A stretch of 5,160 nt of DNA, taken from a bacterium (GTDB lineage Bacteria; Dependentiae; Babeliae; Babeliales; RVW-14). The notes under the pieces were generated by a model, which was not told where the DNA came from, ran no database searches, and saw only the letters and a list, made by a program, of their open reading frames with translations. A program made the position numbers and the translations under genes. This document shows, one piece after another, positions 1 to 5,160 of the stretch. Location: assembly GCA_010027825.1 (NCBI GenBank), contig RGUK01000129.1:1-5160 (forward strand). Reading direction: 5' to 3'. Numbering within the stretch: the first letter of the stretch is position 1; each line of letters starts with the position of its first letter.

Positions 1-512
1 GTCGCACCCGCATCGCCCTGTGCGCCGGTTGGACCTTGCGGGCCAGATTCGCCTTGCAGTCCAGAAGCGCCTTGTGCTCCGCTTGGTCCGCGAATAGGGC
101 CGACATTAATCCACGCTGTGTCGACCCACACAACGCCGTCACCAGGAACAAATCCGTTTGGTGCACCCGCCGGAACAGGATCACCAATAATCCACGTATC
201 GCCATTTGTCGGATTCATGCTGGGCGGCCATACAGTTGCAGTACCGACAATTGTGACGCCAACACCAACCGGACCCTGAACGCCTGTTGCCCCTTGTGGT
301 CCTGCTTCTCCTTGTGGACCAATTTCGCCTTGTGGCCCGATTTCGCCTTGAGGCCCTGTTTCACCTTTAGGCCCGGTAGCTCCGTCAGGACCTGTGACAC
401 CCGTAACACCTTGCGGACCAGTTGCACCGACACCGCCTTGCGGGCCAGTTGCTCCGGTTAAACCTTGAAGCCCAGTTTCACCTTGAGGGCCTGTGGCTCC
501 TTGCGGGCCAGT
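1..512 (-). CDS. Fibre 3 continuation in the shifted frame; 3' end outside window
   Basis: This is the downstream part of the collagen-like gene that begins at 1578. Reading the minus strand with codons 510-512, 507-509 and so on gives an unbroken Gly-X-Y protein of 170 codons with no stop to the left edge: [20 protein letters not shown], then [21 protein letters not shown] globular insert follows at 257-90 ([47 protein letters not shown]). Collagen then resumes with [20 protein letters not shown]. No convincing ribosome-binding site or start codon precedes it, and it joins the upstream part exactly if one 31-nt copy is removed. I therefore treat it as a continuation, not an independent gene. 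The C-terminal tip is not in the window. Confidence 0.72.
90..257 (-). other. Globular insert 2 within fibre 3 collagen (shifted frame)
   Basis: A 56-residue module of the same general plan as the insert at 622-774: an opening strand ([11 protein letters not shown]), [10 protein letters not shown], then [16 protein letters not shown] leading back into Gly-X-Y. It is longer in the middle and Pro/Gly-rich ([13 protein letters not shown]). It is visible only when the frame is corrected for the 31-nt duplication. Confidence 0.65.
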
Positions 513-1578
513 TGTGAGGGCCTGTGGCTCCTTGCGGGCCAGTTGCTCCGACAACACCTTGAGGCCCTGTAACTCCAGTTGGCCCTGTAACACCAACAGC
601 CCCTGTAGCACCGGTAGGCCCGAGAATAACACCAACATCGGTCCACGTGTTGACACCGTCGGACACGTGTAAACGACCGCTGTCTGTAACAATATATCCG
701 TCACCTATTGCGACAGTTCCTGGATCGGGAAGATCGCTCACACTGGCCACAACACCAATAATTTTTACACTTGTGCCGGCGGGGCCCGTTTCGCCCTGGG
801 GGCCTGTTGGTCCGGTAACACCAGTCATGCCCGTTAAACCAGTTGCACCGCTGGCGCCGGTCATGCCTATTGGGCCTGTTGCACCAGTTACACCTGTTGC
901 GCCGGTAACACCATTAACGCCGGTAGCACCTGTCACGCCAACAAGACCGCTAATTCCTTGCAAACCGGTAGCACCGGTGTTACCGGAAACACCTGTCGCA
1001 CCGCGAGGGCCCGTAGAACCAACAGGGCCCGTAGCGCCCGCAACGCCGCTGACGCCAGTGGGGCCTGCAACACCCGTCGCGCCGCGAGGGCCGGTCGACC
1101 CCGTTGCTCCCTGCGGCCCCGTAGTGCCATTTACACCCTGCGGGCCGGTTGGGCCGGTTAAACCGCGTGCACCGGTCGCACCTTGCAGACCAGAAGGTCC
1201 TGTCGGCCCCGCAACGCCAGAAGGGCCAACTGGACCAGTTGCGCCCTGCGTCCCAATCGGCCCAATTGCACCCGTTGGTCCGGCGACACCAGTTGCACCA
1301 CGTAAACCGATTAAACCCTGCGGCCCGGTCGCTCCCGTCGCGCCGTAACTTGTCGGAAGTTGTGTTGCGGGTACTTTACCCGACTCGTCTAAGGTCGCAA
1401 CACCACCAGGAATACCGAGAAAGTTTTGCGTAATTGCATTAAGTGTGGCAAGAATCGCGCCAATCTTTGTGCGTTTTGTTGTTAAATTGCTCGGATCTTG
1501 AACGTCGACAATCGGGACAAGGTCGTTCAAACCTGGCGTGTCTTTCTCCGGAAGCGACGAAATCTTCTTGTTCGACAT
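478..1578 (-). CDS. Collagen-like phage fibre protein (fibre 3), 5' part, truncated by a frameshift at a 31-nt duplication
   Basis: Start is ATG 1576-1578 with AAGGGA 7 nt upstream (1586-1591). As read, the protein is 366 aa and ends at TGA 478-480. Residues 1-78 are the anchor module ([20 protein letters not shown] ... [18 protein letters not shown]), gapless and about 59% identical to that of fibre 1 by hand count. Residues 79-268 are Gly-X-Y repeats. Residues 269-319 are a globular insert ([20 protein letters not shown] ... [18 protein letters not shown] ... WTDVGVIL), a module commonly interleaved with collagen in phage fibres ('VKI.G.V..V.DLP....GD.Y.V....L.V.DG..W.DVG.I.GP.G'). Gly-X-Y resumes at 320 and stops making sense after P354. 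Residues 355-366 ([12 protein letters not shown]) are out of register, reading the second copy of an exact 31-nt duplication. The true product probably continues in another frame to beyond position 1. Confidence 0.83.
   Translation of the reverse strand: MSNKKISSLPEKDTPGLNDLVPIVDVQDPSNLTTKRTKIGAILATLNAITQNFLGIPGGVATLDESGKVPATQLPTSYGATGATGPQGLIGLRGATGVAGPTGAIGPIGTQGATGPVGPSGVAGPTGPSGLQGATGARGLTGPTGPQGVNGTTGPQGATGSTGPRGATGVAGPTGVSGVAGATGPVGSTGPRGATGVSGNTGATGLQGISGLVGVTGATGVNGVTGATGVTGATGPIGMTGASGATGLTGMTGVTGPTGPQGETGPAGTSVKIIGVVASVSDLPDPGTVAIGDGYIVTDSGRLHVSDGVNTWTDVGVILGPTGATGAVGVTGPTGVTGPQGVVGATGPQGATGPHNWPARSHRPSR
484..545. repeat. Exact 31-nt tandem duplication inside fibre 3
   Basis: Positions 484-514 and 515-545 are identical and adjacent. 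The unit length is not a multiple of 3, so one copy shifts the frame of the surrounding Gly-X-Y coding sequence. Other repetition in this gene follows 9-nt (three-residue) periodicity and stays in frame, which makes this one stand out. Confidence 0.97.
622..774 (-). other. Globular insert 1 within fibre 3 collagen
   Basis: A 51-residue non-collagen module starting [20 protein letters not shown] and ending WTDVGVIL, bordered on both sides by Gly-X-Y. The pattern of short beta strands, 'GDGYIV', 'DG.N.W' and exit as 'VG.I.GPTG' recurs in collagen-like phage fibres. Its role there (trimer nucleation, bend or ligand binding) is not settled by the sequence. Confidence 0.7.
775..1344 (-). repeat. 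Collagen Gly-X-Y repeat region of fibre 3 (first segment)
   Basis: Residues 79-268 of fibre 3, about 63 triplets in continuous register, rich in [12 protein letters not shown] and GPQ with Thr frequent at Y. It lies between the N-terminal anchor and the first globular insert (622-774). Collagen resumes from 621 and, after the frame change at the duplication, runs on to 258 and again from 89 to the window edge. Confidence 0.9.
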
Positions 1579-1646
1579 GTGCGGTTCCCTTGGTAGCCGG
1601 CGTCAGCACGAGAATTGCAAATTTGCACAAAATACGGCAAAACACG

Positions 1647-1652
1647 ATTATA
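1647..1652 (-). promoter_or_regulatory. Possible -10 promoter element upstream of fibre 3
   Basis: The minus strand reads TATAAT exactly, about 70 nt before the fibre 3 start, in the only sizeable intergenic gap of the window (1579-1687). I see no good -35 match at 16-18 nt and no extended -10 TG, so it may be fortuitous or need a phage-encoded activator. Confidence 0.3.
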
Positions 1653-1687
1653 CAACAACGGTTGAAACACAGCGAACCGGTTCAGGT

Positions 1688-2572
1688 TTACGCCGCGGGT
1701 GCCCCAATAATCTCAACATACGCCAATGAATCTTCGAACCACGCGTATGTTCGTGCCGCAGTGGTGTCAACATAAAAAACACCAGGCTCGCCGACTGCCG
1801 GAAACAGTTCGGCACTGGCGTAGAAAAAAAGTACGCGGTCGCCTTGCGGGCCTGTAGCACCAGTTTGACCTTGTGGTCCTGTAGCACCATTAACGCCGGC
1901 CACGCCTGTCGCACCCGGCGTGCCCGCAACACCAGTGGCCCCTTGCGGCCCTACCGCACCGGTCGGCCCCTGCGGGCCAGTTGCACCGGCAACAGTCGGG
2001 ATTACGGCCGTTACGGCTGTTTCAAAGTCAGAAATTGTATTGGCTGTTTGCGTGCCAGTATGGTTTGTGCGGTTTAATAAATAGTTGTCATGCGTCGGAT
2101 TGTTTAAAAATCGCGCAAGGATGTCAGCAGAAAAGTACGGCGGAATAGCACCAAACAAGGCTTCGGGCAGCGGGTGTAAAATTGGCAATCCGTTTTTGAC
2201 AACAAATAGAATGCCTTCGCCGGCTGGGATACCGCCGTCGCCGTTTGCAGTACCGTCTTGCAAGGTATTTTGCTGGGCCTCGTCTTCAACCACACACGCC
2301 ACAGTGTCGGCGGTCTGGCTTGCAATCGACACTATTTTTAACACGCGTCCTTGATTACCAGAAGTCAAAATGTAGTCGCCGACAACTACGTCGCTGCCGT
2401 CATAGAAATACGGCACCGGCGTGTCTGGTGAACCGTGCGGTTGCGGCACAATCTGCAAGGATGTTGACCAGCGGTACGGATAGTTGACCCACGGACCGCC
2501 GGCCGTCCAGTTCTCAACCGGCGTAAATGAGTTTGCGGTGAAACGCAAAAGTTTTGTTGGAATAAACGACAC
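1688..2572 (-). CDS. Phage structural (fibre/baseplate-type) protein with short collagen stretch (fibre 2), 294 aa
   Basis: Start is taken as GTG 2570-2572 because GGAGG sits 5 nt upstream (2578-2582). The in-frame GTG at 2602 would overlap the previous gene and lacks such a site. Residues 1-160 are a mostly beta region with [39 protein letters not shown], and [15 protein letters not shown]; this layout of 'GDY(I)...G.(I/V).KI...VEDxxxxNT' resembles N-terminal domains of phage virion proteins. Residues 165-186 contain [17 protein letters not shown], a motif widely found in phage tail fibres. Residues 196-244 are Gly-X-Y repeats. The C-terminus holds [20 protein letters not shown] and AYVEIIG, the recurring phage tip element 'LPA.GE.G..YVD...G..Y.W....Y..I'. 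It lacks the anchor module shared by its two neighbours, so it may attach differently or be the partner to which they bind. It follows fibre 1 after 17 nt. Confidence 0.82.
   Translation of the reverse strand: MSFIPTKLLRFTANSFTPVENWTAGGPWVNYPYRWSTSLQIVPQPHGSPDTPVPYFYDGSDVVVGDYILTSGNQGRVLKIVSIASQTADTVACVVEDEAQQNTLQDGTANGDGGIPAGEGILFVVKNGLPILHPLPEALFGAIPPYFSADILARFLNNPTHDNYLLNRTNHTGTQTANTISDFETAVTAVIPTVAGATGPQGPTGAVGPQGATGVAGTPGATGVAGVNGATGPQGQTGATGPQGDRVLFFYASAELFPAVGEPGVFYVDTTAARTYAWFEDSLAYVEIIGAPAA
1841..1987 (-). repeat. Collagen Gly-X-Y repeat region of fibre 2
   Basis: Residues 196-244 of fibre 2, running from [19 protein letters not shown] to [10 protein letters not shown]. It is about 16 triplets in uninterrupted register and much shorter than in the flanking fibres, which suggests a short stalk between the N-terminal body and the C-terminal tip. 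Confidence 0.88.
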
Positions 2573-2577
2573 AAGCG

Positions 2578-2582
2578 CCTCC
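2578..2582 (-). promoter_or_regulatory. Ribosome-binding site deciding the start of fibre 2
   Basis: GGAGG on the minus strand, 5 nt upstream of GTG 2570-2572. It lies just after the TAG of fibre 1 (2590-2592) and supports the internal GTG over the GTG at 2602. Confidence 0.75.
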
Positions 2583-2589
2583 AGCAAAA

Positions 2590-3693
2590 CTAAAAGAAGC
2601 ACATAATACGAGCGATTGTGCCCGCGTCTGCACCGACTACCGTGTTAGAAATGCGCAGCGTAAAAGAACTCGTTTTCGCCGCGTCGGGGATTGTGACCTC
2701 ATTAGACGCTGTCGGGTATCGAGAACGCCACGCCGCAAGCGAATTAGAGTAACCCCAATAAGCTACGTGACTGAGTTGTTTACCAGTCGTGTGCGTGATC
2801 GTCACATCGTTTGTAGAAATGGATGCCGACCAACCACTCGGTAAGCCAGACACGCTGCTCGGTGAAGCCCCGGTGTAATTGACATTAAACGAATAAGCAG
2901 ACCCGGCTGCCGGACCAGTCGCACCCTGGGGGCCTTGGGCACCAGTTGCGCCTGTCACACCCTGTATGCCAGTAGCACCAGTGATACCGACACCTGTCGG
3001 ACCGGTTGCACCGGTTGTGCCGTGCGTTCCAGCAACACCAGTAGCACCCTGCGGACCAGCGACGCCCGTCGCACCGGTTGCGCCTGTGCCCACAGGACCA
3101 GTTGCACCTTGCGGGCCTTGGGCACCGGTTGCACCCGTCGCACCAGCATTTCCGACCGGGCCCGTTACACCCGTCGCACCTTTAGGCCCGACTACGCCCT
3201 GCAAACCAGTAGCACCGGTAGCACCGGCAACGCCGGTTGCTCCAGTAGCCCCGCGCGGCCCCGTAGCGCCCTGGGGACCTGTTTCGCCGGCGTTGCCTTC
3301 GGGACCCGTGGCGCCAGTCGCACCGCGTGAACCAGCCGCGCCAGCAACGCCGGCGGGGCCCGTTGCACCGACAGCCCCAGCCACGCCGGCGACTCCGGTG
3401 GCACCTACAGCACCAGTAACACCGGTTGCACCAACTGGGCCAGTAACGCCAGTCGCACCAAAGTTTGCTGGCAACTGCGTTGAGACAACTTTGCCGTTGT
3501 CGTCAAGAGTGGCGAGTCCGTTTGGAACACCAAGAAGATTTTCACTGACGGCACCAAAAACACTAAACAGGCCGCCAACAGTTGTTCGTTTCGTTTTTAA
3601 ATTGTCCGGATCTTGCGTGTCAACGATCGGAACAATGTCGTTTGGATTGGGTGTTACTTTTTCAGGAAGCGACGAAATTCTTTTGTTGGCCAT
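2590..3693 (-). CDS. Collagen-like phage fibre protein (fibre 1), 367 aa
   Basis: Probable virion fibre or tail-appendage protein. Start is ATG 3691-3693 with AAGGG 8 nt upstream; stop is TAG 2590-2592. Residues 1-78 form an anchor module starting [20 protein letters not shown] and ending with [15 protein letters not shown]. Both motifs are typical of phage tail fibre N-termini ('ISxLP...DLVPIV' and 'G.A.LD..GKV...QLP'). Residues 79-264 are a Gly-X-Y collagen triple-helix repeat dominated by GAT, GVT, GPQ and GVA, with threonine often in Y. Residues 265-367 are a non-collagen, Ser/Thr-rich, beta-type C-terminal domain ([14 protein letters not shown] ... ARIMCFF), probably a trimeric head and candidate receptor-binding tip. 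The collagen is interrupted by two Gly-X pairs lacking the third residue. The N-terminal anchor is paralogous to that of the gene at 1578. A capsid or baseplate fibre is also possible. Confidence 0.85.
   Translation of the reverse strand: MANKRISSLPEKVTPNPNDIVPIVDTQDPDNLKTKRTTVGGLFSVFGAVSENLLGVPNGLATLDDNGKVVSTQLPANFGATGVTGPVGATGVTGAVGATGVAGVAGAVGATGPAGVAGAAGSRGATGATGPEGNAGETGPQGATGPRGATGATGVAGATGATGLQGVVGPKGATGVTGPVGNAGATGATGAQGPQGATGPVGTGATGATGVAGPQGATGVAGTHGTTGATGPTGVGITGATGIQGVTGATGAQGPQGATGPAAGSAYSFNVNYTGASPSSVSGLPSGWSASISTNDVTITHTTGKQLSHVAYWGYSNSLAAWRSRYPTASNEVTIPDAAKTSSFTLRISNTVVGADAGTIARIMCFF
2902..3459 (-). repeat. Collagen Gly-X-Y repeat region of fibre 1
   Basis: Residues 79-264 of fibre 1: about 62 Gly-X-Y triplets at 9-nt periodicity, mostly [12 protein letters not shown] and GPV. 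The register is broken twice by a two-residue Gly-X step (in GPVGTGATG and in GPTGVGITG). Codon choice varies between triplets, so this is a protein-level repeat, not a simple DNA satellite. Confidence 0.9.
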
Positions 3694-3704
3694 TTGGGGC
3701 GCCC

Positions 3705-4013
3705 TTAGTAATCATCGTCGTCATCCTCACCCCAGTGACGCTTCGGTTTATTTTTCTTTTTCTCGTGGCCGAGGCCTTCTATTTCGTCAGCGGCTTTGGT
3801 TAGCCACCGGGCAAGCTTGCGTGCATCAGTTGGACTTAATAACGGTGCGTTTTCTCCGCCAACGTCAAAAACAATACCAGACTCTTCGGTATTGTTTTCT
3901 GCTTGCCACGTACCGGCTTGAACAACAAGTGTGGGTGAAGAACTTGCTGGTTTTGCCGGCACTATGTTTCTAAATTCTATTAGATCGGGCCTGTTTACAA
4001 CAACCGTAGCCAC
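3705..4013 (-). CDS. Hypothetical protein, 102 aa, with basic stretch and poly-Asp C-terminus
   Basis: Starts with GTG at 4011-4013. The choice is supported by GAGGAA 8 nt upstream (4022-4027), which overlaps the last codons of the preceding gene; that gene's stop is 5 nt away. Residues 1-30 are mixed. Residues about 31-50 look like beta strands ([21 protein letters not shown]). Residues about 57-80 form a helix ([20 protein letters not shown]), a pattern seen in small phage and actinobacterial-type proteins where a beta hairpin is followed by a helix containing 'ARKLA..L..AADE'. The last 20 residues are unusual: [18 protein letters not shown], a basic patch followed by five Asp. I do not recognise a function. 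The next gene, a collagen-like fibre, starts 11 nt downstream, so it could be a partner or chaperone of the fibres, but nothing in the sequence shows this. Confidence 0.75.
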   Translation of the reverse strand: MATVVVNRPDLIEFRNIVPAKPASSSPTLVVQAGTWQAENNTEESGIVFDVGGENAPLLSPTDARKLARWLTKAADEIEGLGHEKKKNKPKRHWGEDDDDDY

Positions 4014-4018
4014 AGTAA

Positions 4019-4285
4019 TTATTCCTCGGGCATGTCTTCAAGAATTACGGGCGTATTTTCTGCCGCCCACATATTCACAAACTTATCGAAATACTCTTCG
4101 GCGTCTTCGACAGAGAAACCGTCGCTCTGCAGTTTGGCAAACATTTTTTGTTTGCTGTACACGGCAACAGGGCCGGTATGCCCTATTTTGCCGTAACCGA
4201 CTAGTGCGTCTTGCATATTGTCAAAAATCGACGCATCAGGATTGTCATCCATGAGTTCGTCAAAAATTCGTTGTGGGTTTAGCAT
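4019..4285 (-). CDS. Small acidic conserved phage protein, 88 aa
   Basis: Starts at ATG 4283-4285 with GGAG 7 nt upstream (4293-4296), inside the end of the previous gene (7-nt overlap), and ends at TAA 4019-4021. In order the protein shows a short N-terminal helix (RIFDELMDDNPD), a segment with DALVGYGKIGHTGPVAVYSK, then a helix with DGFSVEDAEEYFDKFVNMW and a terminal AAENTPVILED. The sequence pattern 'D-A-L-V-G, P-V-A-V-Y, (E/D)DA.EYF, ENTP(V/I)' resembles a small hypothetical protein that I recall as frequent in tailed phages and other mobile DNA. Its function is not known to me. It is strongly acidic, has no membrane segment or signal peptide, and is probably cytoplasmic. Tight coupling to both neighbours puts it in the same transcript. 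Confidence 0.8.
   Translation of the reverse strand: MLNPQRIFDELMDDNPDASIFDNMQDALVGYGKIGHTGPVAVYSKQKMFAKLQSDGFSVEDAEEYFDKFVNMWAAENTPVILEDMPEE
4022..4027 (-). promoter_or_regulatory. Ribosome-binding site supporting a GTG start
   Basis: GAGGAA on the minus strand, 8 nt upstream of GTG 4011-4013. It is embedded in the last Glu codons of the 88-aa gene, which suggests coupled translation of the two genes. Confidence 0.7.
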
Positions 4286-4785
4286 TTTGTGGCTCCACCA
4301 GAGATGTCGTCTAAAAACATCGTGGCAATATCGCTAGCCCGCCGGTAACCCTCGCGCACACCCTGTTGAAATTCGTGTGTGCCAGCGGCTGCAGGCTTCT
4401 CAGTTAGATCTGCAATTGTAGCAAATCCGGCAATAGATTTGTTACGTAACATCCTGTATTCAGCCGACTTAAGCACAATTTCGTTACCCGTAGCACAAAC
4501 AACGGCCTGAAAGTTTTCAGCGATTTCTGGGCCGACGCCTAAATTCTGCAAGGCTTTTGCAGACTGGATCACGTCCAAATAATCAGAAAACGAACTTGGA
4601 TGCGGTTGAACGTATTTTTGAGCAATACTTAAAAGTGACCGGCAGATTTGCTTCAACTCTTCGTGCCGCAAATTATTTTGTGCGGCAAGTCTCGCACTTC
4701 TCGATTGCATGCGGTTTTTAGCCGATTCAACCGTACGTTCACGATCGGCTTTAATTTCGGCGGCGGCTTTGAGCAAACCGGACAT
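4279..4785 (-). CDS. Hypothetical phage protein, 168 aa, helical with charged N-terminus
   Basis: I do not recognise a function. The ATG at 4783-4785 (MSGLLKAAAEIKADRERTV) is chosen because AAAGGA lies 6 nt upstream at 4792-4797. An in-frame TTG at 4818 would overlap tmk and lacks this site. Residues 1-55 are rich in Lys, Arg, Glu and Ala and should form a helix, possibly a coiled coil. The middle is mixed helical. The C-terminus contains FQQGVREGYRRASDIATMFL, an amphipathic helix with several Arg, followed by DDISGGATKC. There is no signal peptide or membrane segment. Its stop overlaps the start of the next gene by 7 nt, so the two are probably translationally coupled. Position between tmk and the fibre genes fits a phage accessory or DNA-metabolism protein, but this is only context. 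Confidence 0.75.
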   Translation of the reverse strand: MSGLLKAAAEIKADRERTVESAKNRMQSRSARLAAQNNLRHEELKQICRSLLSIAQKYVQPHPSSFSDYLDVIQSAKALQNLGVGPEIAENFQAVVCATGNEIVLKSAEYRMLRNKSIAGFATIADLTEKPAAAGTHEFQQGVREGYRRASDIATMFLDDISGGATKC

Positions 4786-4791
4786 TTTGAA

Positions 4792-4797
4792 TCCTTT
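4792..4797 (-). promoter_or_regulatory. Ribosome-binding site deciding the start of the 168-aa protein
   Basis: AAAGGA on the minus strand, 6 nt upstream of ATG 4783-4785, within the 22-nt gap after the thymidylate kinase stop. It favours this ATG over the upstream in-frame TTG at 4818. Confidence 0.75.
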
Positions 4798-4807
4798 CAA
4801 GAATGAA

Positions 4808-5160
4808 CTACCACACAAAATCCTTCAGATGATCACAAACAGTTTCGTGAATCTCATCTGGTGGTTCGTCGGCGGCAATCTTGTGCACGCGGTGGGCGAT
4901 TACGCCCGGCGTAGCGTACTTGTGATACGCCGCACAGACGCGCTGCCAGTCTTCAAAGCAGCGTCGTTCATACCTGTCGGCGGGGGTGCCTATACGTGCA
5001 CGCGCCACTTCCGGAGAAAGATCGAGGAGAAAACATACGTCCGGGATAACGTTGGCTGTCGCGTTATAAATATCGAGAATCAGGCTTTTCGGAACGTTAT
5101 TGATTTCACCCTGATAGACGAACGTCGAGAGAAGCCAACGATCGCAAATAATGACAACGC
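4808..5160 (-). CDS. tmk: Thymidylate kinase (dTMP kinase), C-terminal part; start outside window
   Basis: Predicted to phosphorylate dTMP to dTDP with ATP in the cytoplasm, supplying dTTP for DNA replication. The frame is open from the right edge (first full codon ends at 5158) to a TAG at 4808-4810, giving 116 visible residues. Motifs in order fit the P-loop nucleotide kinase family: VVIICDRWLLSTFVYQG, matching the family's DR(Y/W/H)..ST..YQG signature; then DVCFLLDLSPEVARARI, the FLLDL.PE..L.R strand and helix before the lid; then DRYERRCFEDWQRVCAAYHK, matching the D..E....F...V...Y signature. The lid between ARARI and DRYE is short. The P-loop itself lies outside the window, so catalytic completeness cannot be judged. 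The next gene begins 22 nt downstream on the same strand, suggesting co-transcription. Phages often carry tmk, so it fits a viral nucleotide-metabolism gene beside structural genes. A related deoxynucleoside monophosphate kinase is the main alternative. Confidence 0.85.
   Translation of the reverse strand, partial: VVIICDRWLLSTFVYQGEINNVPKSLILDIYNATANVIPDVCFLLDLSPEVARARIGTPADRYERRCFEDWQRVCAAYHKYATPGVIAHRVHKIAADEPPDEIHETVCDHLKDFVW

Noticed and set aside
215..433. Minus-strand frame with [19 protein letters not shown] repeats
   Set aside because: It is the same collagen DNA read in the wrong frame. The Gly-X-Y frame over this region has no stop and continues fibre 3.
36..461. Plus-strand open frame of 141 codons
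   Set aside because: It lies opposite the shifted-frame continuation of fibre 3. Its composition, with many Cys, Arg and Thr, is the usual antisense shadow of collagen codons.
458..646. Minus-strand frame of 62 codons spanning the duplication
   Set aside because: Starts inside the fibre 3 coding region, has Cys/Arg/Tyr-rich off-frame composition and no ribosome-binding site.
775..1344. Short periodic repeats resembling a CRISPR array or satellite
   Set aside because: The period is 9 nt with variable synonymous codons and no conserved direct repeats with unique spacers. It is explained by collagen Gly-X-Y coding.
647..1348. Plus-strand open frame rich in PVAP and GPV
   Set aside because: Mirror of the fibre 3 collagen coding region. 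The minus-strand frame has an anchor domain, a start and a ribosome-binding site; this one has none.
1674..1683. Palindrome GAACCGGTTC as an intrinsic terminator after fibre 2
   Set aside because: There is no loop and no following T-tract on the transcribed strand, so it does not look like a terminator; an operator is possible but unproven.
2573..2602. GTG at 2600-2602 as the start of fibre 2, giving a hydrophobic [11 protein letters not shown] leader
   Set aside because: It overlaps the end of fibre 1 and has no ribosome-binding site. GGAGG is ideally placed for the GTG at 2572, and the apparent signal-like leader is the read-through of that site.
2966..3973. Long plus-strand open frame rich in APV and GPV repeats (335 codons)
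   Set aside because: It is the antisense of the Gly-X-Y coding sequence (complement of Gly/Ala/Pro/Thr codons), covers two genes with good ribosome-binding sites, and its end is unstructured.
4808..5008. A separate 66-residue gene starting at 5008
   Set aside because: The frame is open upstream to the window edge and carries clear thymidylate kinase motifs; the GTG at 5008 is the internal Val of SPEVARARI.

Overview
This window looks like part of the structural region of a tailed bacteriophage (or a prophage of one), probably known only from environmental DNA. Every supportable gene is on the minus strand, so transcription runs from position 5160 towards 1. Genes are tightly packed, with gaps of 5 to 22 nt, one 7-nt overlap, and one larger gap of 109 nt. 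Base composition is moderate. There is no rRNA, tRNA, transposase, integrase or CRISPR array, and the host cannot be named from this sequence.

Layout in transcription order. (1) 5160-4808: the C-terminal 116 residues of a thymidylate kinase, whose start lies outside the window. (2) 4785-4279: a 168-residue protein of unknown function with a charged, helical N-terminus. (3) 4285-4019: an 88-residue acidic protein that resembles a small hypothetical protein common in phages. (4) 4013-3705: a 102-residue unknown with a lysine-rich stretch followed by a poly-Asp tail. (5) 3693-2590: a collagen-like fibre protein with an N-terminal anchor module, about 62 Gly-X-Y triplets and a C-terminal beta-rich head. 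(6) 2572-1688: a second fibre or baseplate-type protein with a large non-collagen N-terminal region, the phage fibre motif NHTGTQ, a short collagen stretch and a C-terminal tip. (7) 1578 to beyond position 1: a third, very long collagen-like fibre whose N-terminal anchor is a paralogue of that in gene 5 (46 of 78 identical residues without gaps by my hand count). Globular inserts interrupt its collagen.

The most notable point is in gene 7. An exact 31-nt tandem duplication (484-514 and 515-545) shifts the reading frame and ends the protein at position 478. In the shifted frame the Gly-X-Y repeat continues with no stop to the left edge of the window, with a second globular insert. This is one long fibre gene broken by the duplication, by mutation, as a switchable locus, or as an assembly artefact.

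Taken together, the window holds three consecutive collagen-like virion fibres preceded by small unknown genes and a nucleotide-metabolism gene. The inferred role of the fibres is host recognition. Two share an attachment module and carry different distal parts.
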